From NCBI RefSeq assembly GCF_011074885.1, contig NC_054690.1:1803001-1867000 (forward strand): DNA of 64,000 nucleotides. Reading direction: 5' to 3'. The stretch is from Brettanomyces bruxellensis (taxonomy: Eukaryota; Ascomycota; Pichiomycetes; Pichiales; Pichiaceae). Under the pieces are notes generated by a model. It was not told the origin of the DNA. It ran no database searches and was given only the letters and a program-made list of their open reading frames with translations. How positions within the stretch are numbered: the stretch's first letter is position 1; every line of letters begins with the position of its first letter. The translations under genes and the position numbers were made by a program. This document shows positions 49,922 to 61,854 of the stretch, piece after piece.

Positions 49922-50413
49922 TTAGAATATATTTAAAAACTTGGCGCCATAAACAGCAGAGTTTGCTAAAGCAAAAAGCGTTAGGAACTTTGGATATATC
50001 CTTAAAGTGTGCATACTCCTTTTTCCGTTCGCAAGAGCATATAACAAAGACCAAGCGGAAATGAGTCCACTTCCATTCTCTTCATCATGATCATAAATCA
50101 TAAAACTTCCTAGCCCAACGAAGCCGCCAAACAAGGCAACTGAAATATTCTTTGGGTAAGGACTTATGGTAGCAACCTTTTTTTGAAATGCTGCTTTACT
50201 ATTGACATACGTAGTAGGGGGTCGAATAAATGGAACAACTGCCAATGCTCCAGAAAATGCAGCAGCAGGCAATGGTGATGATGCCCACAATTTTAACTTC
50301 TCCTTAATAGGGGGTGTGACAGATGAGGAAGAAGAAGAAGAAGAAGAAACTCCTGACGACACTGGAGGTACTGGCTCTGATGGGGAAACAGGAATAGTTT
50401 CTGTTGAACTCAT
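49922..50413 (-). CDS. AIM19: mitochondrial inner-membrane protein Aim19
   Basis: The 163-residue protein has about four predicted spans after a Ser/Pro-rich start (MSSTETIPVSPSEPVPPVSS). FMIYDHDEENGSGLISAWSLLYALANGKRS closely follows yeast Aim19 (MIYDNDLENGAGFIATWSALY), and LANSAVYGAKFL matches its C-terminus. The molecular function is unknown; loss in yeast alters mitochondrial inheritance. The Ser run (SSSSSSSSV) is a polymorphic-looking GAA/TTC tract at 50326-50350. Confidence 0.8.
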   Translation of the reverse strand: MSSTETIPVSPSEPVPPVSSGVSSSSSSSSSVTPPIKEKLKLWASSPLPAAAFSGALAVVPFIRPPTTYVNSKAAFQKKVATISPYPKNISVALFGGFVGLGSFMIYDHDEENGSGLISAWSLLYALANGKRSMHTLRIYPKFLTLFALANSAVYGAKFLNIF

Positions 50414-50830
50414 ATTTGATTGACTGTAAAACCTTAAATTTCAAACCACGCACACAATAAAGTTTGGTATTCACCAGAATTGGGTTTTGAACTGTGAAAG
50501 GTGCCCTTCTTTGCTGTTCATCAAGCAGACAGACAGCAACACAAACTCAAATTATTTAGTTGCAGATTAATCAAATCAATCTATCACGGAGGAGGATAAA
50601 AAAAAATATAAAAAAAGATAGAATTTGAAATTGAGAAACTTACTCTCTAGAGGCAGAAATTATCACCATAGTTCAATACCACACATCTACCAAACCACCA
50701 AACTTCCTTAAACATTTTAAGGTAAGACAAATAAAATTTACAGAACTACACGTTGTTTTTATCCGTGAAAAAATAGCATTTAAAACCTAATATACAATGT
50801 GAATGACAATAACTTTAGCAACTAGCCCAC

Positions 50831-52204
<1,374 letters not shown>

Positions 52205-52363
52205 TTTATTGGATTCTGCGCTCTGGTATGAAATTGAATTATGGGCGTATTTACTCCTTAAATATTTGTATATTAGCATTGATTTGTTTCTAATCGGAAA
52301 TATCAAGTCTTTTTAGTCGAAAGTTTATTGACAGTTTAGTAGATTACACACATTTTGCACTCG

Positions 52364-53650
52364 CTAACTTTGGGTGCACGCATTTGATTGTGCATTAGCA
52401 AGTTTCATTGACGCCCAAATGGGTGGTGCTGTCTTAAATTCGTAGGTTTTGTGAGCCAGTATATCAGTCATACTATACTTCCATGAATGCAATTTAATTG
52501 AAAGACTCTCCAAAGTTGGATTCTTGTAAAGTATCATACCACAATCTGAACATTTATGTTTTTGTTCTTCGGCATTGCATTCTTCCTTGGCTCTATTCAT
52601 ACGGGAAATATCATATATCGTATTTAAATATTCTTCTGTAACCTCATTCCGATTTTGGAAAACCGCACTATACTTATTCAAATAAAGTGTATCATCTACA
52701 ATCGGAAAACCTAGATTCCGCAAGTGAATTCGGATTTGATGTGAAAAACCAGTTAAAGGCTTGCATTCGACTAAGGACTCATCCTTTTCCTTATCGTAAA
52801 CTATGCTTTTGAATACTGTAGTTGCCGGAGAAAATTGGTTCACACTCTTACGCGATCCATAAATATAAACCACTGGATCTTTACAAGTAACTGGTTCTTC
52901 GCCTAATGAAGTAAACATTCCTTTAACCAAAGCAAGGTATGTTTTTTGCGCATACCCTTCCTTGATAAGCTCCTTGAATCTGGATGTTGCCTCATGATTC
53001 TTACCAAACATCTGGACACCAGATGTCACCTTGTCCAAACGATGAATAGGATACAATTCTTTGATATCCGGTCGTAAAGCGTACAATATCTGTTGTAGAG
53101 TATTATAATAGTATGTTCCAACGGGATGTACTGGTATTCCAGCCGGTTTGTTTACGACAATATAGTTTTGATCTTCATATATTGTTTCAGGTAAGTTGGC
53201 TGAAACCGGGGGTTCATGAACATGTTCCCTATGAATAATCTTATCACCTGGGTCTATTTTGACATCCCGAATGAGTTGTCTACCTTCAAATATCTTATGA
53301 TACTTTTTAGAATTCGGATTCTTTATCAATTTCATTCTCCCATCCTTGATTTCTCGATAATAGTGATCGGAAGGAAGATTTTTGAATTCGGAAGAGTACA
53401 CTTCAAAGCACGAGCGTCCAAACCACCGAAGTCTTGCATTAGCTATATATTCATGATAATATGGATTCACAAATCTGAGCCCCTTCGCGATGAAATAACG
53501 ATGCATTTTTAGGGTTGCTTCCAACAGCAATCCCGTTAAATGCTTACTCATGAAGTCCAGATAGGAGAGATATTTTTTTAATTTTTTTTTTTTTGCATGC
53601 GAAAGGCTAAGATCGCGAAGAATTCCTACAATTTTGCTTACACCATGCAT
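52364..53650 (-). CDS. PUS9: RluA-type tRNA pseudouridine synthase (Pus9/Rib2 family)
   Basis: The protein has up to 428 residues from 53650. Internal Mets (MSKHLTG..., MHRYFIAK) are alternative starts. The first 50 residues are basic with a hydrophobic helix, compatible with mitochondrial import. It contains PYYHEYIANARLRWFGRSCFEVYSSEF (the Pus9/Rib2 N-terminal module), the S4-like RGD region HREHVHEPPV, IVVNKPAGIPVHPVGTYYYNTL and the catalytic HRLDKVTSGVQMF (Asp in HRLD). FSHQIRIHLRNLGFPIVDD closes the core. Enzymes of this family modify U32 of tRNAs. The Rib2 deaminase domain is absent, which favours Pus9; a CSDC-type Cys pair (HKCSDCGMI) lies near the C-terminus. Confidence 0.85.
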   Translation of the reverse strand: MHGVSKIVGILRDLSLSHAKKKKLKKYLSYLDFMSKHLTGLLLEATLKMHRYFIAKGLRFVNPYYHEYIANARLRWFGRSCFEVYSSEFKNLPSDHYYREIKDGRMKLIKNPNSKKYHKIFEGRQLIRDVKIDPGDKIIHREHVHEPPVSANLPETIYEDQNYIVVNKPAGIPVHPVGTYYYNTLQQILYALRPDIKELYPIHRLDKVTSGVQMFGKNHEATSRFKELIKEGYAQKTYLALVKGMFTSLGEEPVTCKDPVVYIYGSRKSVNQFSPATTVFKSIVYDKEKDESLVECKPLTGFSHQIRIHLRNLGFPIVDDTLYLNKYSAVFQNRNEVTEEYLNTIYDISRMNRAKEECNAEEQKHKCSDCGMILYKNPTLESLSIKLHSWKYSMTDILAHKTYEFKTAPPIWASMKLANAQSNACTQS

Positions 53651-53695
53651 GAATCAATAAATAAATAAATTGAGAAACGACCATCTTCTTATTTT

Positions 53696-54939
53696 TCATA
53701 GCTTGGCTTTCTTTACCTCTGTTTCCAGGCGTTTCGTAATTGCTTCAATGAATTCCTCTGTGGTAACATAGGCTGATCTTTCCGTGCTTCCTTTGGCCAA
53801 GGCGAGATCCTTCGTCATTTTTCCGTCAACCATAACAGTATCAATGACTGCGTTTTCCAACGTTTCTGCAAATTGCACCACTTTTGGAGTGTTATCCAAC
53901 TCTCCTCTCTTCCGAAGACCTCTTGTCCACGCAAAAATGGAAGCAATGGAGTTTGTGGAAGTTTCCTCACCCTTTTGATATTTTCGATAGTGTCTGGTGA
54001 CCGTGCCGTGAGCGGCTTCAGCCTCGAAGCTTTTTCCATCGGCAGAGACCAACACAGAAGTCATCAATCCCAAGGACCCAAATCCTTGTGCTACAACATC
54101 AGATTCAACATCGCCGTCATAATTCTTCATGGCGATAATAAAGCCACCTTTAGATTTAATCATCTGTGCCACATATCATCAATCAAACGATGCTCATACC
54201 AAATTCCTGCTTGCTTGAACTTTTCTTTATATTCACCTTCATACATGTTCTGAAATATGTCCTTAAAAAGACCGTCGTACTTCTTAAGAATTGTATTTTT
54301 GGTTGCAAGGTATAATGGCATGTTTCTACTCAATGCCATTTTGAATGAGGCCTTTGCAAATCCAAGAATCGATTTTGCAGTGTTGTACATAACCAAAGAG
54401 CATCCTTTACCATCAAAATGATAGACTGGAATTTCTATTTTTTTGCCTCCATCGCTAGGATTAAAAGTTAGCGTTAGATCGCCACCACAATCTGGTGTTA
54501 CGATATTGGTGCACTGATATTGATCACCGAAGGCATGCCTGCCAATCACTATCGGTTTCTCCCAATGTGGTATTATCCTAGGAATATTATTTATCACAAT
54601 CGGCTCTCTAAATATCGTTCCTCCCAAAATATTTCTAATGGTACCATTTGGAGACATCCACATTTTCTTAAGGCCAAATTCCTTTACTCTGGCTTCGTCG
54701 GGTGTGATTGTTGCACACTTTACAGCGACCCCATATTTTTTTGTCGCCAATGCAGAATCAACGGTGACCTTATCATTTGTGAAATCTCTATTCTCAATTC
54801 CTAAATCATAATAATCCAACTTTATATCTAGATATGGGAAAATCAATTTGTCTTTGATGAGCTTCCAGATAATTCTTGTCATTTCATCCCCATCCATATC
54901 CACAATTGGAGTTTTAACTTGTATTTTATCTGCCGGCAT
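53696..54939 (-). pseudogene. IDP3: NADP-dependent isocitrate dehydrogenase with one-base frameshift and -AKL tail
   Basis: The N-terminal part (54939-54160, [25 protein letters not shown]...) and C-terminal part (54172-53696, [24 protein letters not shown]...) are adjacent halves of one ~414-residue enzyme. Isocitrate-binding residues are present ([19 protein letters not shown]). At 54171-54172 the family sequence DDMVAQ (ATG GTG GCA) reads ATG TGG CAC, so one G is missing and TGA follows. All residues beyond remain conserved, so the lesion is recent or a sequencing error. There is no mitochondrial presequence, and the C-terminus KKAKL is a conservative PTS1, suggesting a peroxisomal (Idp3-like) or dual cytosolic enzyme that supplies NADPH. 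Confidence 0.85.
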
Positions 54940-56350
54940 TTTTTTATTTTTTGCTTGAATTATTTTGGTCTTCTGGTGATCTTTATCTACCTATTAAAAA
55001 GCAAGTAATACTCTACTCTTGTACAGTAGTCGTGATAAAGTAGAAAGATACCATCTAAGGTTTACGTAGTAGAATAATTAAGTTTTTTCCCCTGTATGAA
55101 TTATATATATGTTAAATTTAAGAAAATCCTGTGATCCCTTTCGTTTTTTTTTTTGCTCCCCCACAAAAAATAACCGCACATTTGTTAGTCGGATCCCGCA
55201 TCATCAGCAGCGATCAAATAAAACTCACAAAAATTGCGGGGCTGAGATCGGAGTAGTTACTGAAATTTGTTAGCGCAGCAAAACAAATTACGGGACACCA
55301 ATCTCATTAGCGTTAGATGTTAATAATAATAATAATAATAATAATAATTATTATAATGAACTTTAAAAGTGTGCTTACTCCCTTATTTTAAGGTTACCGG
55401 AAGAATTTCACAGTTTGTCGTACAACTTTCGCATGTTTCGGACCTAATTCGGAGAAGTCACAATGTAGATATAAATGTATTTCCCTTCCATGAATATTAA
55501 AAGCAAACATCTTCTAGGAATCACATTTACTAACAGTGGTACCAAGATTAATCAGTATTGTATTTGTCAAAATGGTTGACAATTACATATAGCATATCTC
55601 GCTGAAACAAACATGTTAGTCTGCCGTTTATACTCTCTATGTGACAAATATTACTGCCAGAATAACTTATTTTATACCGTTTAATTGGGTAACATTCACT
55701 AAAACTGTTATATAGTCTTCTGTACCAAAATGTTGGTTTGTCAGATATGCCCAGCAATATATAACGCCCCTCTTACAGGTAATTCAAAATCAATTCACAG
55801 CATGAAATAGAGGAGAACAGAATAAATAGACCCAAAAATGGATTTTTCCCTTCCCGCGAAAAATATTTATGTAATATGTCGGAATTTATGTGTAGGCAAA
55901 ATTTGGTTGATTCGCTTGCCTTCTTGCTTCCATTTTTACTTGCGGCTTTCAACCGCAAGACTAGACTTGTACATCTTGACTCGGAAATCGAATTTTGCCT
56001 TCTTACATTCTTTTACCATGCTTTTATACTATTAGCTACGAAACACTGAACGTATACAGAAATTTTTTGGAATAATCAGGTCATTGCTTTGTCATTAATT
56101 GGAAAGAAGTCTTTAGATAAACTGATTTCCCTACAGGATTGGGTCTTCAGCGGCCAATTATTTCCTAAGCACTATCTACCAATCACTAGAAGCTTAACTC
56201 CTACATTAGCATATCTCCAAGAAGATTGTTATTACGATATAGACTTCCTAGTGACATCATATTTGAGGTACCACTTACGTATTACCATCCGTATATTGAA
56301 CGAACATTTATTGGTTCTTCGGTTAGCATCATAGTAAAATAAAGTTCAAT
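54940..56350. other. 1.4-kb intergenic region with a TAA microsatellite
   Basis: A run of about ten TAA units lies at 55320-55349. The region is otherwise AT-rich with no gene recognised. Short frames at 55548-55958 (-) and 56089-56334 (+) have no support. Confidence 0.5.
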
Positions 56351-58051
56351 ATGTCAGCATTTCCAAAGGGGCACAAAGAATTTGTGCTCTCCAATTCAGA
56401 GTCCATTCAGCAAAATTCAGCACAACAACAATCCCAAGCACCTCAGTTCCAGTATTTGCACCAATCACAATCTCGAAATCAGTCTCCACATGGGTTACGG
56501 CACTTGGTATCCCAGCCGCATGAAAACAGAGATATTCATGGAGGATATATCGATGGTGTTGTTGGAATACCTGATTCGCAACTTTTATCGAAGTATGGTT
56601 CAGAGTTAGATGGTATGCCGCTTTTAACCCCAACAGAAGCATCAGAAACAGCACGTCTAGTGAATGAAACATTTAATCCTGAGGATACGGCAGGCTCAGC
56701 CGTTCATGCATTCACAGATAGGAGGGGTATTTCTAGGCCTGAACAGCAAACTGTAATTCACGGTAATGTGCCAAATATAAAAGATGCACATATGGGTCAC
56801 TTTTCGGGCCAATATGCGCTTCCTACTTTACCGCACGTGCATAATCAGGAGGAATCTATTCAGCAAATGCAACAAATAGAGCAACAGCTTAATAATCAAA
56901 TGGTAAATTCAGAGTTACTGAGAACCCAAGTGAATAACATGCAGGTGAGTGGTCATCGGCTTGATTTAAGTCAGATAGGGAGGGATACGGAAGTTGTAGT
57001 GCAAAATGGACAGCAACCTATACACGAGCAGTTGCAAATGAGCTTGACAGATTCACGCATACCTCAGTATTCCGGGCATCCGAAAACTGCACTGGGGGAA
57101 GACATTACAAATAAAATCCCAAAAGAAGAAAAAGTTACATCCCAATTCCTGGAAACCCCCATGTTTGAAGAACAGGAATTTGATGATGTGAATGTTCTCA
57201 AAAAGTTTGTTAAGGAGTTTGGGCGTAAGAACCGATTTGGAATCGCTATAGCCCATTCTAACAGTAAGGCAATATATTTCACCTGCGAATTGGGCGGTGG
57301 GTACAGACACAAGCGTGTCAAAAGAAGTGGAAATGGAAAGACACTAGCTCCGTCAAAGAGGATAGGATCAAAAAAAATACATTGTCCATTTGCGATGGTG
57401 GCAACATTTTCAAAGAAAAGACAGTATTGGACTTTGAGAATTACACAGAATAAACACAATCATCCTCGTCTTAACCCACTTTTAAATTTTCCTATGCTTC
57501 GAAAACGGTCTCCAAGAGTTAATGGTACAATCAGCTATCTCTACAGGCAGGGAGATAAACCAAGTGTTATACAAAAAAAGCTTGAAAATTTGTATCCTTC
57601 CTTAATCATCAAACGAGAGGACATATATAATGAAGTCAGAATACTGAAGAAGAAAGGTCTTGTCCCTACAAATCCTAGAGCAAGAAGCAAGAACTCAAGA
57701 ATTCAATTGCATTCAGAGCAGTCATTGTCACCGAGCTCCCGACCTTCAACGTCCAGTTTTAAGAAAAATGAAATCTGGGTTGGGCAGCAATTAACTGAAA
57801 AGCAAAATGCTCATGTAAAGCGAACAGTTGACTCTCTTCCCTGGAATGGAGCCCCATTTCAAAATTTAAATCCGAATTCAAACAATTCCGAAATACAGAA
57901 GCAGACTGGTTCCTCTCAAGATATTGACCAGCATTATCATCTTCCCTATAATGCTGCAACACAGATTGACCATGTGTATGCGTCATCTGCATCTTCTGAT
58001 TCCAAAGATAGTCATTTCATTTTAAATGAACGCTTGCTTGATGATAATTGA
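56351..58051 (+). CDS. FAR1/WRKY-GCM1-type zinc-finger transcription factor
   Basis: The 566-residue protein has a Gln/His-rich N-terminus (QQNSAQQQSQAPQFQYLHQSQ) with a coiled-coil-like Q/N segment (ESIQQMQQIEQQLNNQM). The DNA-binding module spans residues ~275-400. It has EFDDVNVLKKFVKEFGRKNRFGIAIAH, a first Cys (YFTCELGG), a second (IHCPFAMVA) and the HxH pair (KHNHPRLNP), the C2-HxH layout of FAR1-type domains. A following helical part (SVIQKKLENLYPSLIIKREDIYNEVRILKK) resembles the N-terminus of MULE transposases. No catalytic transposase domain remains. The C-terminus is Ser/Asn-rich. It is likely a regulator domesticated from a Mutator-like element; targets are unknown. Confidence 0.7.
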   Translation: MSAFPKGHKEFVLSNSESIQQNSAQQQSQAPQFQYLHQSQSRNQSPHGLRHLVSQPHENRDIHGGYIDGVVGIPDSQLLSKYGSELDGMPLLTPTEASETARLVNETFNPEDTAGSAVHAFTDRRGISRPEQQTVIHGNVPNIKDAHMGHFSGQYALPTLPHVHNQEESIQQMQQIEQQLNNQMVNSELLRTQVNNMQVSGHRLDLSQIGRDTEVVVQNGQQPIHEQLQMSLTDSRIPQYSGHPKTALGEDITNKIPKEEKVTSQFLETPMFEEQEFDDVNVLKKFVKEFGRKNRFGIAIAHSNSKAIYFTCELGGGYRHKRVKRSGNGKTLAPSKRIGSKKIHCPFAMVATFSKKRQYWTLRITQNKHNHPRLNPLLNFPMLRKRSPRVNGTISYLYRQGDKPSVIQKKLENLYPSLIIKREDIYNEVRILKKKGLVPTNPRARSKNSRIQLHSEQSLSPSSRPSTSSFKKNEIWVGQQLTEKQNAHVKRTVDSLPWNGAPFQNLNPNSNNSEIQKQTGSSQDIDQHYHLPYNAATQIDHVYASSASSDSKDSHFILNERLLDDN

Positions 58052-59157
58052 TTATTACTGTAAATCTTTTCTAATCTTGGCACTTGAAATAAATTGCATT
58101 CAGTATATGTTGCTCTGGACGACTTCCTTGAAGCTTTTGTATTCTATAAATGGTGTAAACGTAGTCTGTGTGCTTTCTTTTCGTATACTTTTCTATGCAC
58201 ATCCCTACATGCTTTGTTTTTTGTAAATACGTGTTTTGATGCCTTGTTTGTTTGGTTCCCTATTAACTTTCGAAAAGAGTACTACTATATGAAATATCAA
58301 TTCTGTTACAGAAACAAAAGAAAAGCAGCAAATCTGAGTTCGAGCCGGAAATTATACTTCAATTCATATGATTCAAATATAATATACCAAAGTTCGAAAG
58401 GCTTAATTCAAACCTAGGCTTATATGTCGTAAAGTAAGGCACAGTCATATTTAGCTTTGGCATTAAAAGCGTCAAAAACTATAATAAGGAAGGTAAGAGA
58501 ATTATAGGCATCAACATTCAACATATAAGGTCAGTTAGAATATTCTCTTCCTTATTGCTTTTGAAGGCAGCTTCAGTTATCCTCCAATTATACAAGAAAG
58601 ACCATAAAATAGTATTCGTGATAGGCTGGTTGATAGTCATGTGCCCCACTCTGATATATATTCTATGAAAAGCAGTTGACAAGATTAAAGAAATCTATCT
58701 GATCGTGCGTGAACTTTATTATTTTGTCTCAAATGTCCTTCTCGTCTTATATGAATTGTTTCATGGTTACATGTACTATATATAATGTGCACTCAAACAA
58801 AGAAAAGAGCATCTCGTATGAGTTCACTGCATTGCCCTGAATCTGTTTAAACTGTCTGTATTATCCATTTTCAATTTTCTTCAGATATATTCGACCGTTT
58901 ACATTTCATAATGCGAGAAGCATGGGCATCACTTCATATGTCCCTCCTGGTCAGTGTAAAATTTATCACTCGGCGGTCCAGAAACCAGAGAATACTATAT
59001 GTATTTTCTTTGTCATCTTGAGAGCAAAGCAGCGCTTAATTATGAAACCTCGGCCGTCCTTTTTAAGGGCTCGAGCCTTCAATCATCCTTGTTGGATAAT
59101 GTTCTCATATGTTCAATTCAGTCTCAGAAATTTCCAGACATTTACTCAGTACACCAT
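58052..59157. other. intergenic region left of the inverted-repeat element
   Basis: AT-rich, with several short frames but no recognisable gene. I see no target-site duplication that matches the right-hand border of the element. Confidence 0.45.
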
Positions 59158-60156
59158 TGGAGTTGTAGTATATGTGACTAGCTAAGTATGCTTGGAATTC
59201 TAGAAAATGACAAGAAAGTGTCCAGTTCTTAAATGAAAAATACCTGAAAGATGAAAGTATACTTGGTTGTGAACATAAGCTTCAAAGTGAAATTTACAGT
59301 AGAGCAGAAACTTGATTTTCTGAATTGGTCGATAGACGCGTCGATATTGGTCGAAGCGTTGGGGAAATCGATGAGAGAAAATCGTGCTGGCTTTATCCGG
59401 CATGGTTTGATCTTTGAAGAAAATCGAGCAAGCTAACTTATGAGAATTAGGTTGCTAGTTCGATTAAGGGAGCTTGTTACAGTGATCAATTTAGTTTGAT
59501 CAGCCAGCGCAAGTTGGTTGATAAAATTGACAAATGAGTTTTTACGCATTTGGCTTTGGCCGGCATGGTCAAGTCAACGAACGGTGGATCTTGGATCTGA
59601 CGGCTTTATTCGGCAATGTCAGGTTAACTATAGGTTCCCGGAGCTGGGGTCGAACTGAGCGCAGTGCTCGGGAAGTTCCGACGGGATCCTAAGACTCGGC
59701 CGGGAAACGGGAATAGTTACCCCACTAGGCGTAGGTATTACGGGATCAATTATTGACGAATAAAAGATCATTGATCATTGTTGCTGCAGCAAGTTTCAGA
59801 ATGTGCAGAATCACCTGATTCGGTGGCATTATTCATCTAGGAAAACAAAGGAAAATGGTGGCTGCATTTTCTGGTCTGGGAATCGTTGTGCAGGAAATTT
59901 ACTGTAGTCAGGACAGATATATATAGTGGTGTCTCTGCCCTGAGTGTCTTATGACTGATACTTCGCTTCGAAATATGGATTGATAACGAATTAACGAGTT
60001 TCTAACGAATTAATGATGGGGTCTACAACAATAGTTGATTTTTGTTGGTGATCTTTTACGACATTATACTTGATAAAAAGCACTTAAATATTGACGAGCT
60101 TAAGTTATCTGAGGACACGTTACATAGTGTTGTATTGCATAGGTAACATGACTCAA
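59158..60156 (-). repeat. left LTR-like arm (inverted relative to right arm)
   Basis: Read on the minus strand the arm starts TTGAGTCATG at 60156. Positions 59302-60156 (855 bp) are the reverse complement of 61855-62709; by eye I found one mismatch (near 60121). A further diverged part runs out to ~59158, ending ...CTCCA on the minus strand, so TG...CA termini are possible in this orientation. It contains a TATA-like gatatatatag (59927-59937), three copies of an iterated motif, and Gag's stop codon in its first bases. Confidence 0.85.
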
Positions 60157-61163
60157 TAAAGGATAACTTCATGAGGGCACATTTCCTTAGTTTTACCACG
60201 GTTGCCCTTCTTCTGACCACCTTGCTTATTTGGGCAATTCCGCTTGAGATGACCACGTTGTTTACACCCAAAACATTTCAACTTCTGAAGGTTCTTTTTC
60301 CTCTTCTTCTTCAAATTATCACCTCCGGCAACCTTGTTTCTCTGATCATCAGACCTCTCTCTCTTCCGATTGGACCTGAAACTCAACCTGTTCACTGACT
60401 CATCAGCAGATGCATTGCTCCGCAAGAGTTTCTCCCAAGTTAACATCATCAAACCAAGGTTTTCGTACCAAGGCTTAGTCCTGCGTTGAGTACCATACTC
60501 ATAAGCATCTAACACTTTTGGGAACAACTCTTTATGGCCTCTATACATCATCCAGCAAAGGCTAAAAGTTGAATTATAAAAATAACCATTGCAAGCTTCC
60601 CGGTAAGTTTCCACAAGCGTCACAGAGGCTCCAGGTGTACGATCACACTTTGCTAGATCATTTTCCCAGTATTGAACCACTAGTGGAGACTCCACAATTG
60701 AATTATACATTTGATTCAACAAAGTAAGAAGATCCAACCCATCTGCTTCATTCAATTGCGGTACTAAGTCCGGAGAAAATTTCTCCCTCAAGGCAGTGTC
60801 AATTATACCCCAGAATAGGCCACATTCACTCCTTCTACCCAAGGTCACATCCAAGTCTAACATCATCCTGATGTCAACAAAGTCAATGGTGTCATAAGAA
60901 TCCTTGCGTAAAACTCCAATAATCCAGTTCTTGACGGAACTCAAAAACATTATTGAATTAGCAGTCTTTGCTCTCTTGGATCTAGTAACAAATAAGTTAT
61001 TTATTCCTTTTCCAGTAAGAGAGGCCTCAATTCTCCCTAAGATTTTAGCATAATCCCTAGGTTCCTTCTCAGAAATGCTAACAACTTCAACGTCAGAGTG
61101 AGCATTTCTGGCACTAGTTTCATCTCCGGTAGACGAAGGCATATTTTTGATAAAATTGATCAA
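60153..61163 (-). CDS. stand-alone copia-type Gag-like protein with one CCHC zinc knuckle
   Basis: The 336-residue protein has an N-terminal helical region with LFVTRSKRAKTANSIMFLSSVKNWIIG, a middle of copia/Ty1-type Gag character (VVQYWENDLAKCDR, LVETYREACNGYFYNS) and a basic linker (KKKRKKNLQK). One knuckle follows, CFGCKQRGHLKRNC (CX2CX4HX4C), and a basic tail. A second start at 61142 (MPSSTGDE) is possible. The stop codon TGA (60155-60153) is made by the first bases of the left arm. No protease, integrase, reverse transcriptase or RNase H frame is anywhere in the locus. The ORF is intact, so it is either recently active in trans, or maintained. Gag would bind RNA and assemble particles. 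Confidence 0.8.
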   Translation of the reverse strand: MINFIKNMPSSTGDETSARNAHSDVEVVSISEKEPRDYAKILGRIEASLTGKGINNLFVTRSKRAKTANSIMFLSSVKNWIIGVLRKDSYDTIDFVDIRMMLDLDVTLGRRSECGLFWGIIDTALREKFSPDLVPQLNEADGLDLLTLLNQMYNSIVESPLVVQYWENDLAKCDRTPGASVTLVETYREACNGYFYNSTFSLCWMMYRGHKELFPKVLDAYEYGTQRRTKPWYENLGLMMLTWEKLLRSNASADESVNRLSFRSNRKRERSDDQRNKVAGGDNLKKKRKKNLQKLKCFGCKQRGHLKRNCPNKQGGQKKGNRGKTKEMCPHEVILY

Positions 61164-61854
61164 GTGTTTGTTTATGTTTTTGTAAACGTTTTGACAAAAA
61201 TTTGCTGTAAAAAAACGATTTTAATTTTGTTGTGTTAATGTAAAATTTTTGTAATTTGCAAGAAATTTAGGTGTACGAGTGGAATTCATCATACCGAATA
61301 AAGCCATGAAGTTTTACATTCCTGGAAAGCATGATAAGCTTCATATAAATGTGGTTTTAATAAAGATATATATATCCTTCTAGTAGCATATTATAATTTG
61401 AGTATAATTAAGTTTTGATGGTTTTAAACTATTACATGCTGGATTCGGGGAGGGGAAAAAAAACTAACTATCCTTGGAGTTGAAAAAATTTTGATGATCG
61501 ATTTTCCCAAACATGTGCCAATTGGTGCTAGCAATATTTGCCATCTGGCGATTTTTATTCCAAGATTTGACCAAAATCTGGGGACATATTTTTTATCGCC
61601 CAGCAATCACAGTGAACCATGGCTGGCTAAAACAGCATAAATGAACGTGTTTGTTTTCCAAGGCTGAATCCATAGAAAAAAAAGGTTTCAAAAAAAAATG
61701 AAAACTCGAAATTCAACAGACAAAAATTATTTTTCAAAAACGCAACCAAATACTAAATGGGTGATACTTTTAGGTGTAAGGTTGTAAAAAAATTTTATCG
61801 ACAAGTGGAAAGATCGAAAATCTGTGAAATTTACCCTCCTCAAATTTTCATTTG
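61164..61854. other. 691-bp spacer between Gag start and right arm
   Basis: AT-rich, no ORF above 60 codons of interest. It occupies the position of a 5' leader for the minus-strand Gag. One more copy of the iterated motif (ataccgaataaagcca, 61291-61306) is present. I see no clear primer-binding site or polypurine tract beside either arm. Confidence 0.6.
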
